Shown one piece after another: positions 50,872-59,373 of a stretch of 64,000 nucleotides of DNA (position 1 is its first letter; each line of letters opens with the position of its first letter). Source of the DNA: Thioclava arctica (GTDB lineage: Bacteria; Pseudomonadota; Alphaproteobacteria; Rhodobacterales; Rhodobacteraceae); NCBI RefSeq assembly GCF_040892615.1, contig NZ_JBFRYC010000014.1, forward strand, positions 1 through 64,000, read 5' to 3'. The notes below the pieces were generated by a model. That model was not told where the DNA came from and ran no database searches. It saw only the letters and a program-made list of their open reading frames with translations. A program made the translations under genes and the position numbers.

Positions 50872-51591
50872 ATGAAAGCCGTCATTCTTGCCGCGGGAAA
50901 AGGCAGCCGTATTGCAGATGTTGCGGTCGAAACACCCAAAAGCTTGCTTCCGCTTGGCGACACGACATTGCTGGGCCAATCCCTTGGCCACTTCAAAGCA
51001 CATGGTGTCACCGAGCTTGTTATCGTTACAGGCTACAAGCGTGACATGGTCGCTGACTATACGCGCCAACACTGGGACGGCGCACTTGAGGTGGTCTATA
51101 ACCCTCACTTCGAGCGCACAAATGTGCTCTATTCTTTCTGGCTGGCGATGCCCTATTTGGGCGACGACGACTTTCTGTTTCTGCACGCAGACACTGTCTT
51201 CTCCGACGAAGTCATCGCCCGCGTAGTTGCACATCCAAGCTCCGCTCAGATGGTCTTCGCCGTTGACGATCACCCGTGCGAAGAAGAAGAGATGAAGGTT
51301 CTAACCAAGAGTAACTTGGTGACAGATGTGAACAAGCAAATGGAGCCAAGCACCTGCAATGGTGAGTTCCTCGGGCTTGCGCGTGTGTCTGGCGAGCAGA
51401 CAAAAGGTTTGCGCCGCCATGCAGAGCGCCTGTTTGAAGAAGGCGCAATGCAGTCCTTTTTTGAAATGGCCGTACAACGCATGATCGACGAAGATGGGCT
51501 TCAGGTCGAAGTTTGTGACGTCACAGGATTGTCTTGGCGCGAGGTCGACTTCCCGGAAGATTACGAAGCCGCCCGCGGTTTCTTCGGATGA
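50872..51591 (+). CDS. LicC-type nucleotidyltransferase (probable cytidylyltransferase)
   Basis: 239 aa, a complete NTP-transferase fold. The nucleotide loop is VILAAGKGSRIADVAVETPK, followed by SLLPLGDTTLLGQSL, and the metal aspartate is in FLFLHADTVFSDEV. The C-terminal WREVDFPEDYEAARGFF matches phosphocholine/polyol-phosphate cytidylyltransferases (E-V-D-T/F-P-E-D). It starts 17 bp after the dehydrogenase with an AGGAGAA ribosome site. Probable reaction: CTP plus a phosphorylated alcohol to the CDP-alcohol used by the transferase encoded next. CTP use is inference from family and context. Confidence 0.85.
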   Translation: MKAVILAAGKGSRIADVAVETPKSLLPLGDTTLLGQSLGHFKAHGVTELVIVTGYKRDMVADYTRQHWDGALEVVYNPHFERTNVLYSFWLAMPYLGDDDFLFLHADTVFSDEVIARVVAHPSSAQMVFAVDDHPCEEEEMKVLTKSNLVTDVNKQMEPSTCNGEFLGLARVSGEQTKGLRRHAERLFEEGAMQSFFEMAVQRMIDEDGLQVEVCDVTGLSWREVDFPEDYEAARGFFG

Positions 51592-51769
51592 TCAAACGTC
51601 CCTATCATGCACGTTAATTGCACCCCCCTTCCCGAAGCACGAGGTTTGGGAAATACAGCCGATTTTCGCCGCAATCGCATCTGCTTGCGTTGCTTATCGT
51701 TATTGTTTTTGCACACAGAACCGCTGCGAGATAGCTTTGACGAGCATGACTTATTATGGTGGCGTTGAA
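51592..51769. other. 178-bp gap inside the glycan operon
   Basis: No gene is evident. In-frame starts for the next gene occur at 51746 and further upstream, so its 5' end is uncertain. The gap could hold an internal promoter, but none is clear. Confidence 0.35.
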
Positions 51770-53797
51770 ATGGCTTCAGATCCTGAATTTTCAGAAGAAG
51801 AGCTTGTTCAAAAAGCCCATGACGCCTCGGCGCGCCAAGCGAATGATGAAGTCTTGACTGTGTGTGAAACGCTTCGTGCAGCCTATCCGAAATCTGCACA
51901 TGGCTATGGGCTTGCCGCAGTGGCCTTGCGCAGGCTCGGACAAGTAGACGCATCCAACGCAATGGTTTGGAAATCGGTCAAAGCCATTGGTCTGCGCCCG
52001 TGGCACCTTATAACGATGGCCGACACGGCAATGGACTTCAAGGATTGGGACGAGGCCTTACGCCGTTGGAAAGACCTTCGCATGGCCTTTCCCGCACACC
52101 AGAAGGGCTATTTCCGCGCCGCCGTTGCACATCGCGAGATGGGGCAGCTCGAGGACTGTGACAGGCTGCTGGAAGAAAAGATGTCGCGGATGAAGCCTGA
52201 GGCGCCAGACTTTAACCTATGGGCAGACTCTGCCATCGACCGTGGCGAGTGGGAGCTTGCCGCCGACCGGTTGGAACAAATGCAGAAGGCGTTCCCGAAA
52301 GAGCCGAGCGCCTATGTAGCCGGTGCGCGTGTGATGAGCGCGTTTCAGCACGAAAAGAACGCAGCGCACGACAGCCAATACGCCGAAAAGCCGCGCTCTT
52401 TGATGCAAGAATTTGACGCTCTGTACCGCGAAATGCGCGACATAAGCTTTGGCCTGCAAGACATGATAGACGCTGCTGGCTGGATCGTGCGCTGCCGCGC
52501 TGTCTCGCCGCAAACCAGAGGCGCGCAACGCCTCTTCCAGCTTGCGGAAACGGATAAAAACCTCGCCAAGGTTCTTGCGGGCGAAACAATTGCGCCGCCC
52601 ACCTACAGTGCTGATCGTCCGATCAAGCCATTGTTCTTTTTTCCGATAATCACGCAGACAGACAACCTGACACCGCTGCTGGAGAAAATGGCGCAAGACC
52701 CGCGCTTTGAGCCGATCATTTTGTGTTCACGCAACCGGGCCAACGACTACGACGACAGCTACGCGTTTTTCTCAAAGACCTATTCACATAACCCGCGCAT
52801 CACGGTCATCGACGGTGGCGCGCATGTTAACGAAAACATCAGCCCCTATGAGCTAGGTGCTGACGTTGTATTCTTTCACACGCCGTATTCGCACGGGCCG
52901 AGCTATCCGTTCTTTTTGTGGGCCGGATTTGTGGCCCGTCACACCCGCGTTGCCCACGTAAACTATGGCTACTTCCTGCTTACGCTCGAAGGCACGGAAA
53001 AGCACATTTATGACAACCCGCAAATTCAAGTCGCTGACATGGTGTTCAGTGAAAGTGATGTGAGCGACAGGGTTTTTCGCGCCAGCTTCGGTGATGAGCG
53101 GGTGCACAAAACCGGCTACCCTAAATTCGACAGATTCCGCGCCTGCCTCGAGACCGTGCCGTTTGAAGAGCGCGTAAAAGGCAAAGACAAGCTGGATGTC
53201 ATTTGGACGCCGCACTGGCAGATGGCGGAAGACCCGACCGGTGGCACGCATACCTCAAACTTCACGCGCTATGTTGACACCATGCTCAAGCTTTCAGAGC
53301 GCGATGATGTAGTTTTGCACGTCCGTCCGCACCCGCTTTTGCGGCCGCGGCTCAAAGTTCTCGGCATGTATGACTTCGATGAATTTGACGCGATCATGGA
53401 TACGTTTGAAAAGAACGGTGCTGTTGTCTATCCGGCCAATGAAGGTGTTTCATATGTTGAAGCGCTCATGTCGGCTGATGTGCTGATTTCTGATTTCAGC
53501 TCTCTCGTGCCCGAGTTTTTCATTACAGAACGCCCGATCATTTTCTGCCGGACAGACGATGTCTGGAACAACGGCAAATGGATCGGCCCGTTTGGCAAGA
53601 CGCTCATCAATGAGGGCTGCTATACCGTCGACTCTGAAAATGAGTTGCTGGCGATGCTCTCAACAATCGTCGCTGAGCGAAAGCACCCGAAAATGCAAAA
53701 CATGCAGCGGCTCATTTCCGAGAACAACCTGTTCCCGGAAGGCTCATCATGCGAGCGGATCGCGGATGTTGTGGCGCAGCGCATCACTGGCGGCTGA
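51770..53797 (+). CDS. TPR-like / CDP-glycerol glycerophosphotransferase-family fusion
   Basis: 675 aa from the ATG at 51770 (alternative ATG at 51746). Residues ~1-200 are helical repeats of TPR type (HGYGLAAVALRRLGQVDASN, DEALRRWKDLRMAFPAHQKG, RGEWELAADRLEQMQKAFPK). Residues ~290-670 are a Glyphos_transf/TagF-like GT-B domain: VAHVNYGYFLLTLEGTEKHI, HKTGYPKFDRF, LDVIWTPHWQ, LHVRPHPLLRPRLK and VLISDFSSLVPEFFITERPI. It would transfer a polyol-phosphate from a CDP-alcohol to a glycan, as in teichoic-acid-like polymers. The N-terminal repeats could hold it in a complex. Last gene of the operon. Confidence 0.85.
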   Translation: MASDPEFSEEELVQKAHDASARQANDEVLTVCETLRAAYPKSAHGYGLAAVALRRLGQVDASNAMVWKSVKAIGLRPWHLITMADTAMDFKDWDEALRRWKDLRMAFPAHQKGYFRAAVAHREMGQLEDCDRLLEEKMSRMKPEAPDFNLWADSAIDRGEWELAADRLEQMQKAFPKEPSAYVAGARVMSAFQHEKNAAHDSQYAEKPRSLMQEFDALYREMRDISFGLQDMIDAAGWIVRCRAVSPQTRGAQRLFQLAETDKNLAKVLAGETIAPPTYSADRPIKPLFFFPIITQTDNLTPLLEKMAQDPRFEPIILCSRNRANDYDDSYAFFSKTYSHNPRITVIDGGAHVNENISPYELGADVVFFHTPYSHGPSYPFFLWAGFVARHTRVAHVNYGYFLLTLEGTEKHIYDNPQIQVADMVFSESDVSDRVFRASFGDERVHKTGYPKFDRFRACLETVPFEERVKGKDKLDVIWTPHWQMAEDPTGGTHTSNFTRYVDTMLKLSERDDVVLHVRPHPLLRPRLKVLGMYDFDEFDAIMDTFEKNGAVVYPANEGVSYVEALMSADVLISDFSSLVPEFFITERPIIFCRTDDVWNNGKWIGPFGKTLINEGCYTVDSENELLAMLSTIVAERKHPKMQNMQRLISENNLFPEGSSCERIADVVAQRITGG

Positions 53798-53867
53798 CAG
53801 CGCGGTCAAGCAGCAACCAGCCCGACGTCGTGTACAGCGGCGCGACGGCGTGACCCTGCTGCGCTTT

Positions 53868-54533
53868 TCAGCCCGTCAGGAATAGCCGGTTGAATTCCTG
53901 ATAGTTCGGCACCCGGTAGCTGCAATATGCCTCAAAGTCAGGTTTCAGACATTCTGCGCCGATCCCTATCGTCATCAACCCCGCCCCATGCGCCGACCTC
54001 ACGCCCGGAAGCGCATCTTCGACCGCAAAGGCGTCGCGCGATTCAAGCGCAAGCTGTCGCAGCGCGTCTTGATAGGGCAAAGGGTCAGGTTTTCCCTTGG
54101 CCAGTTCGGCCCCAGACACGACGACCGAAACGCAACGACTCAGCCCTAATTGTTCGAGCGCCTCATGGATATGGCGCCGGGGGGAGGATGAACAAACCGC
54201 GACCTGCAACCCGGCATCTGCAAGGTGCTGCACGGCCTGTGATGCACCGGGCAGAGGCTGACGCATCAGCGGCAAAAGGATGTCTGCCTCGGCACCGATC
54301 TGATGGGCCAACGCGCCAAGGCGAGACGCACTCAGATCGGGGCCAAGGACATGGTTTAGAAACCCACGCAGGCCGCGCCCCACGAAAGCGTCGTAAACCG
54401 ATTGCGCTACCTCAATGCCCAAAGACGCAACAACGCGGCGTTTCGCCAATTCCCATGCGGGTTCTGACACCACCAGCGTGCCGTCCAGATCGAAGATCGC
54501 GGCGCGAAACTGCAAAAGGCTTCGAGTTGTCAT
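53868..54533 (-). CDS. HAD-superfamily phosphatase (beta-phosphoglucomutase-like)
   Basis: 221 aa from the ATG at 54533; the frame opens at a TTG at 54545. HAD motifs: FDLDGTLVVSEPAW (nucleophile Asp and the next Asp), VAVCSSSPRRHIHEALEQLG (motif II Ser), the lysine in ELAKGKPDPLPYQDAL and the acidic pair in FAVEDALPGVRSAHGAGLM. The cap is the small helical C1 type. The substrate is a small phosphorylated metabolite. It is divergent from the inositol-monophosphatase-like gene, 60 bp apart, so the two are probably co-regulated. Confidence 0.85.
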   Translation of the reverse strand: MTTRSLLQFRAAIFDLDGTLVVSEPAWELAKRRVVASLGIEVAQSVYDAFVGRGLRGFLNHVLGPDLSASRLGALAHQIGAEADILLPLMRQPLPGASQAVQHLADAGLQVAVCSSSPRRHIHEALEQLGLSRCVSVVVSGAELAKGKPDPLPYQDALRQLALESRDAFAVEDALPGVRSAHGAGLMTIGIGAECLKPDFEAYCSYRVPNYQEFNRLFLTG

Positions 54534-54593
54534 TTCTTGTCCCAAGCCTTGGATGGTAGGGTCTGTTCAGAAAAGCATTCAAAGGGAAATGCC

Positions 54594-55388
54594 ATGCCGT
54601 CCCAAGACCTTGAAACCCGCTATATTGCCGCCCGTGCGATCGCCCAGGAGGTCGGGGAAATGGCGCTGGACTACTTTCGCAGTTGGGCAGACCTGACGGT
54701 TGAGATCAAGGGACATCAGGATTTCGTCTCCGAAGCCGACAAGAACGTCGAACTTGCGGTGCGGGCGAAATTGGCAAGCGCCTTTCCCGATGATGGCATC
54801 GTTGGCGAAGAGGGCGCGGCGGTTCTTGGAACGAGCGGCTACACTTGGGTGATTGATCCCGTGGATGGCACCACGAATTTTATCAACGGGATTGCGCAAT
54901 GGTGCGTCATCCTGGCCTGCGTCTTTCAAGGTCAGGTGGTGATCGGGGTCGTGCATGACCCGGTGCATAACGAACTGCATCACGCGGTTTTGGGGGGTGG
55001 CGCCTTTTGCAACGACCGCGCGATCCGATGTTCGCTCAAAACCAGCCTGCAAGAGGGGTCGTTGGGCGTGGGCTTTTCCGGTCGCACGCATGGCGACGGC
55101 ATTCAGCGGCTTGTGGCGCTGTGCAGTGCGGCGGGCACTATGTTTTGGCGCAATGGCTCGGGCGGGCTGTCGCTGGCTTATGTCGCCTCCGGGCGTATTC
55201 TTGGCTATGTAGAAGAGCATATGAACGCGTGGGATTTCATGGCCGGGCATCTGCTTGTTTCAGAAGCCGGGGGCATTAGAGAGCCTGTCGACATCGAGCA
55301 TGCGCTTGTACATGGAGGCCGGGTAGTGGTGGCCGGGGCCGGCGTCTATGACGCCACAAAAGCATTGGCCGAGGCGGCTTTTTCTTAA
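54594..55388 (+). CDS. inositol-monophosphatase-family phosphatase
   Basis: 264 aa from the ATG at 54594 behind AAGGGA. Metal and active-site motifs: DFVSEADKNVE, GIVGEEGAAVLG, TWVIDPVDGTTNFINGIAQW (the IMPase signature) and NAWDFMAGHLLVSEAGG. It hydrolyses a phosphorylated sugar, inositol or similar alcohol. With the divergent HAD gene it could remove phosphate from intermediates of the neighbouring glycan operon, or belong to the transporter whose remains follow. The stop overlaps the 3' end of the ABC ATPase remnant on the other strand. Confidence 0.9.
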   Translation: MPSQDLETRYIAARAIAQEVGEMALDYFRSWADLTVEIKGHQDFVSEADKNVELAVRAKLASAFPDDGIVGEEGAAVLGTSGYTWVIDPVDGTTNFINGIAQWCVILACVFQGQVVIGVVHDPVHNELHHAVLGGGAFCNDRAIRCSLKTSLQEGSLGVGFSGRTHGDGIQRLVALCSAAGTMFWRNGSGGLSLAYVASGRILGYVEEHMNAWDFMAGHLLVSEAGGIREPVDIEHALVHGGRVVVAGAGVYDATKALAEAAFS

Positions 55389-55556
55389 TCGTTCGAGATC
55401 AGAACCGGGCCTGAAACTGCGAATGAAATGGTGACCTCCTCGCCGACTGAGAAGGGGGTGCCCACATCCTCTGCGGTGGCGAAAGCCGTGCCGAAAGCCG
55501 CGGTGACCGTATATTCCATCCGAGTCCCGACATAGGTTGCCTTGGCGATCAGCAGG
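55385..55556 (-). pseudogene. C-terminal (TOBE) fragment of an ABC transporter ATPase
   Basis: About 57 codons on the minus strand, AKATYVGTRMEYTVTAAFGT and then VGTPFSVGEEVTISFAVSGP, resemble the OB-fold tail of PotA/FbpC/UgpC-type ATPases. The ATP-binding part is gone and the frame upstream is transposase sequence. The gene was therefore cut by an insertion or a deletion and is dead. Confidence 0.65.
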
Positions 55557-55817
55557 TGCAGCGGGCCGTAAGAACCACGATGGGGATATTCACCGCCAAG
55601 GTCTTCTGGTGGCGGCTGAGCGTGTTGAAGTCGGGCACCGCCCCGTCGAGGCCGACCAGCCGTAGCAGGCTCTCGACAAACCCGGTCGTCTGCCAAAGCG
55701 CCATGCCGAACAGCATTTTCATCGAAAGACAGGTCTAAATCGCGGCGGCGCTGGAGCGCTTCATTGTAGGCCGGCCAGTTCAGGGTCTTGTAGGTCGGGG
55801 GGTGTCGGCCTGTTCAT
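55557..55817 (-). pseudogene. IS5-superfamily transposase remnant
   Basis: On the minus strand from an ATG at 55817 the sequence encodes TYKTLNWPAYNEALQRR, then in a shifted frame QTTGFVESLLRLVGLDG and QKTLAVNIP, then HRGSYGPLHLLI. This is the N-terminal third of an IS5-type transposase with frameshifts. A short inverted repeat with arms GATTCA and TGAATC at 55838-55854 lies near the old left end. It joins directly to the ABC ATPase fragment. Confidence 0.7.
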
Positions 55818-55908
55818 GCGACCCAGCTGTCATGCTGGATTCACAAGATGAATCCCCTCACATGATTTGTGCAGCAGAGCCGCTGGGTTGGCATGCATCT
55901 GGTGCGCC

Positions 55909-57147
55909 TTAGCGCAAGATTTCCCGTCTGCGCACGATCCCAGAGGCAAGCGTCAGCGCGATCGATGCCAGCACGCACCAACCCGACATCCAGAGCATCT
56001 GCGTCGCAAGCCCGATACCCATATCGATCAGAAGACCGCTTAACCCCGGCCCAATCGCGGTCGAAAGAACCATCGCGGCAACCACAATCGCTCGAATGCC
56101 ACCCAGATTTGCGACGCCATAAACCTCGGGCCAAAGGGCTCCCAGCAGCGTCGAGGTAAACCCATTGCTGATCCCGAGCAGCAGCATGAAGACATAGACC
56201 CCCCAAACAGGCGTCACCAGCGCAACCGCCGCAGCGGCCACGGCCAGCGGTGCCAGAAAGAACGGCAACAGTTTCAGCGCCCCGATACGGTCCACCAGAA
56301 ACCCGCATAAAATACCCGAGAAGACGGTCATGATCGACGTAATCGGAAACGCTATCGCAAAAACGCTGGGGCTATAGCCGCGAAGCTCTATCAGATAGCC
56401 TTGCTGGAAAAATATCACGGTCGCGATGTAAGCGGGGGCAAGCGTTCCGGCGAGAAGCAGATAGAGGACGGGATCAAAGATCACCTCTTTGCGGGTCCAG
56501 TCCCGGGCGGTCCGATGCTGCGCCCTTTGTATGTCATCGGATTGGGGCGTTCGCTCGACCCGCATCAACAGATAGATCATCGGGAAGCCCACGATCAGAA
56601 CAAGAATGGCGCACGCAAACCAAGGCATCCGCCAATTCCCGGTCGCGGCCGTCATAAAAATCACCAGCGCCGGGAGAAGCGTTGATCCCAATTGCTGCCC
56701 CGGGGTAATGAGCGCGATGGCGCGACCGCGATTGGCAGAAAACCAGCGCCCGATTTCCGTAAATGCCGTTTCGGTCATCATGCCCTGCCCGAAAAGGCGC
56801 AGCAAAAACAACGCGAAGCCAAGGATAATGACATTCGGAGCGAGCGCCATCAAAAGGCAGGCCAATGCCAAGGCAGGCATAGTGAAGCGTATCACCTTCC
56901 AGCCAGGCATCACATCAAGGCTGCGCCCAAGCCACAAAAGGGTGACAGCGCTTGATATGGTCGCGATCATATACAGACCGCCAAAAGCCCCGCCCGACAG
57001 GTTGAAGGTCGCGCGGATATCGTTGCCGAAAAGTCCGATGAAGAATGTCTGACCGAAGGACGAATAAAACGTCAGGAGAAACCCGCCCCCCAGCCACCGG
57101 GCGTTGTGCATCACAAAGCGGGCAATCTCGCGCAGGGATGAGAGCAT
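55909..57147 (-). CDS. major facilitator superfamily transporter
   Basis: 412 aa from the ATG at 57147 (longer starts up to 57225 lack support). Twelve hydrophobic segments in two bundles of six with a polar central loop around residues 200-230 (RVERTPQSDDIQRAQHRTAR). The loop between helices 2 and 3 has the LWLGRSLDVMPGWKVIR pattern typical of MFS. The substrate cannot be told from sequence; monocarboxylate-like MFS permeases look similar. It stands alone, upstream of the IS remnant on the same strand. Confidence 0.85.
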   Translation of the reverse strand: MLSSLREIARFVMHNARWLGGGFLLTFYSSFGQTFFIGLFGNDIRATFNLSGGAFGGLYMIATISSAVTLLWLGRSLDVMPGWKVIRFTMPALALACLLMALAPNVIILGFALFLLRLFGQGMMTETAFTEIGRWFSANRGRAIALITPGQQLGSTLLPALVIFMTAATGNWRMPWFACAILVLIVGFPMIYLLMRVERTPQSDDIQRAQHRTARDWTRKEVIFDPVLYLLLAGTLAPAYIATVIFFQQGYLIELRGYSPSVFAIAFPITSIMTVFSGILCGFLVDRIGALKLLPFFLAPLAVAAAAVALVTPVWGVYVFMLLLGISNGFTSTLLGALWPEVYGVANLGGIRAIVVAAMVLSTAIGPGLSGLLIDMGIGLATQMLWMSGWCVLASIALTLASGIVRRREILR

Positions 57148-57344
57148 GTTCAACGCCTTATTCCATAGTCGTGTTATGCAGAAAGGAACCTTGCAGGATG
57201 GCAACCCAACGGCCCACACCATCACCCCGCGCGATCAAACACCATCCAAGGGGCGGCATCAATCCGTGGCAGGGCCAGCGTTCAATCTGAATTGCCAATG
57301 CTCTGATATACTGAGGAGAACGGCCTCAAGCTGACGCCTCATGG

Positions 57345-57381
57345 GCAACACCCGGCCACGACATGCGCGGCCGGGTGTTGC
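57345..57381 (-). terminator. hairpin after the TRAP operon
   Basis: A perfect 13-bp stem, GCAACACCCGGCC (57345-57357) and GGCCGGGTGTTGC (57369-57381), with an 11-nt loop, immediately after the dctM stop at 57385. No U-run follows, so it may act with Rho or protect the mRNA end. It is the strongest perfect hairpin in this part of the window. Confidence 0.7.
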
Positions 57382-57384
57382 GTA

Positions 57385-58710
57385 TCAATGTCCGGTGATG
57401 CCGGGGAAGGCGACCAGCAGCCCAACGGCAAACACCTGAATCGCGATGAACGGCAACAGCGAGCGGAAGATCTCGCCAAGGCTGACATCCTTTGGCGCGA
57501 CCGACTTGAGGTAGAAGGCGGCGGGCCCGAAGGGTGGCGACAGAAAGCTGACCTGCATATTCATCGCAAACAGCACGCCAAACCACACCGGGTCATAGCC
57601 CAGATCCTTCACGATCGGCACAAAGATCGGCATCGTCAGCAGTGCGATCCCGACCCAGTCCAAAAACATACCCAGGAAGAACAGGATCGCCATCATCGTC
57701 AGGATCACCACGATTGGCACATCCGACACGCCCTTGAGCAGCGCCGAGACGAAATCAATCCCGCCCATCAGGTTGAACACCCCCACCAGCGCAGAGGCCC
57801 CAATCCCGATCCACACAATCATCCCGCACGTGCCCAGCGTTTGCAGCGCCGCCCCTTTGAGCATCGCAAACGTCAACTCACGCCGGATCAGCGTCGAAAG
57901 CATCACCCCCGCCACGCCCAGCGCCGAGGCTTCGGTGACGCTGGCGATCCCGCCATAGATCGAGCCCAGAACAAAGCCGATCACCAGAACCGGCAAGACC
58001 AGCCCTTTAAGCAGCTTGAGCTTTTCCGACCACGGGCGGTCATCGGGTTCGGGCATCGGCGCAAGCTCGGGGTTGAGTTTGACGCGGATAATCACGAACA
58101 GCACATAGAATGCCGCCAGCATGAAGCCCGGAATAAAGGCCGAGCTGAACAAATCGCCAATCGAAACATTCGCGGTCAGCCCGTAGATGATCAGCACGAT
58201 CGAGGGCGGCACCATCGTGCCCAGCGACCCGCCCGCACAGATCACGCCAATCGCGAGCTTGCGGTCATAGCCCTGCCGGATCATCTGCGGCAGCGCCAGC
58301 AGACCCAGCAGCACGATTTCGCCGCCGATAATGCCCGACATCGCCGCGAGGATCACTGAGACGAAAATGGTCTGGATAGCCACCGCGCCCCGCATCCGCC
58401 CGCCGACCAGTTTCATCGCCTCGAACAGATCGCGCGCGATGCCGGATCGGTCCAGCAGCGCCGCCATCATCACGAACATCGGCACCGAGACGAAGACAAA
58501 GCTTGAGACGAACGAATAGACCCGGCTGGTAATCAGCGGGACCGCCATCGGCCCGAACCAGCCCAGCGCGAAGATCAGCGCGACCAGCAGCGTCACGAAC
58601 GCCAGCGGGATGCCCGTCAGCAACAGCGCGATCAGCAGCACGAACAGCAACACCGTGCCATAGCCGATCCCAAGCGCCGACAGATCGAAATGCAAAAGAT
58701 GTTCGATCAT
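57385..58710 (-). CDS. dctM: TRAP transporter large permease (DctM family)
   Basis: 441 aa, about twelve hydrophobic helices, the usual DctM length. Family blocks: VPMFVMMAALLDRSGIARDL, SVILAAMSGIIGGEIVLLGL, GGSLGTMVPPSIVLIIYGL, and SVTEASALGVAGVMLSTLI. It forms, with DctQ and the binding protein, a sodium-coupled importer of carboxylates. It overlaps dctQ by 4 nt. Context (gluconokinase, LacI regulator) suggests gluconate or a related sugar acid as substrate. Confidence 0.93.
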   Translation of the reverse strand: MIEHLLHFDLSALGIGYGTVLLFVLLIALLLTGIPLAFVTLLVALIFALGWFGPMAVPLITSRVYSFVSSFVFVSVPMFVMMAALLDRSGIARDLFEAMKLVGGRMRGAVAIQTIFVSVILAAMSGIIGGEIVLLGLLALPQMIRQGYDRKLAIGVICAGGSLGTMVPPSIVLIIYGLTANVSIGDLFSSAFIPGFMLAAFYVLFVIIRVKLNPELAPMPEPDDRPWSEKLKLLKGLVLPVLVIGFVLGSIYGGIASVTEASALGVAGVMLSTLIRRELTFAMLKGAALQTLGTCGMIVWIGIGASALVGVFNLMGGIDFVSALLKGVSDVPIVVILTMMAILFFLGMFLDWVGIALLTMPIFVPIVKDLGYDPVWFGVLFAMNMQVSFLSPPFGPAAFYLKSVAPKDVSLGEIFRSLLPFIAIQVFAVGLLVAFPGITGH

Positions 58711-59303
58711 TTGGCGGCCCCTTTGCTGGGCGTGCCGCGCAGATAGCGCACCGCCATGATCAAGAATTGCACCACCATCAGGCAGAGCACGACGAACAGG
58801 AATATCTTGAGCAAAGCCGGGAAGATCGGGTCCCAGGCACTGCCCGAGGTTTCAAAATGAATGCCTCCGCCGGGGCGAATGACTGCCTTGGTGACCATCC
58901 CGAAAGCGGCCCAGGCAAAGAAGCCGGCAGCGAACAGGCAGACCAGCGAGATCACCGCATCAAGGATGCGTTTCGCGCGCCCGGTCACCAGATCGTAGAT
59001 CAGCACGACGCGGATATGGCTGTTGCGCACCACGCAATATAAACCGCCATAAACAAAGGCCATCGCACAGAGAAAAATCGTGGTTTCATGCGCCCAGATC
59101 GTCGGGCTGTCGAAACCATAGCGCAGCACCACCTCGTTGAGCAGGATCAGCGCGGAGGCGATGATACCGATCGCAAAGACGATCCCGAACGCGTCGATCG
59201 CGCGGCCCAAAAAGCCTGTTTCGGGGATCGCACCGTGTTCGGCGTCAACTTGTGTGGGTTCGGGCGCGTGTGGCGCGCCCTCGTTCGGGTCGGGCTTGGA
59301 CAT
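58707..59303 (-). CDS. dctQ: TRAP transporter small permease (DctQ family)
   Basis: 198 aa with four membrane helices after a ~40-residue polar N-terminus. DctQ landmarks include IASALILLNEVVLRYGFDSP, WAHETTIFLCAMAFVYGGLY and the following VVRNSHIRVVLIYDLVTGRA. It pairs with DctM. The gap to the binding-protein gene upstream is 70 bp, and the downstream overlap with dctM is 4 nt. Confidence 0.9.
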   Translation of the reverse strand: MSKPDPNEGAPHAPEPTQVDAEHGAIPETGFLGRAIDAFGIVFAIGIIASALILLNEVVLRYGFDSPTIWAHETTIFLCAMAFVYGGLYCVVRNSHIRVVLIYDLVTGRAKRILDAVISLVCLFAAGFFAWAAFGMVTKAVIRPGGGIHFETSGSAWDPIFPALLKIFLFVVLCLMVVQFLIMAVRYLRGTPSKGAAK

Positions 59304-59373
59304 GGGGGAACCGCTGATGTCGGGAAAATGGAGGTGGGCAGGGCCGCCACTGGCAGCCCCGCCCGCGTTCAGA

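Noticed and set aside
49700..51591. Phosphonate biosynthesis (phosphonoacetaldehyde reductase plus CTP transferase)
   Set aside because: The dehydrogenase and nucleotidyltransferase would fit, but PEP mutase and phosphonopyruvate decarboxylase, which must start that pathway, are absent from the operon.
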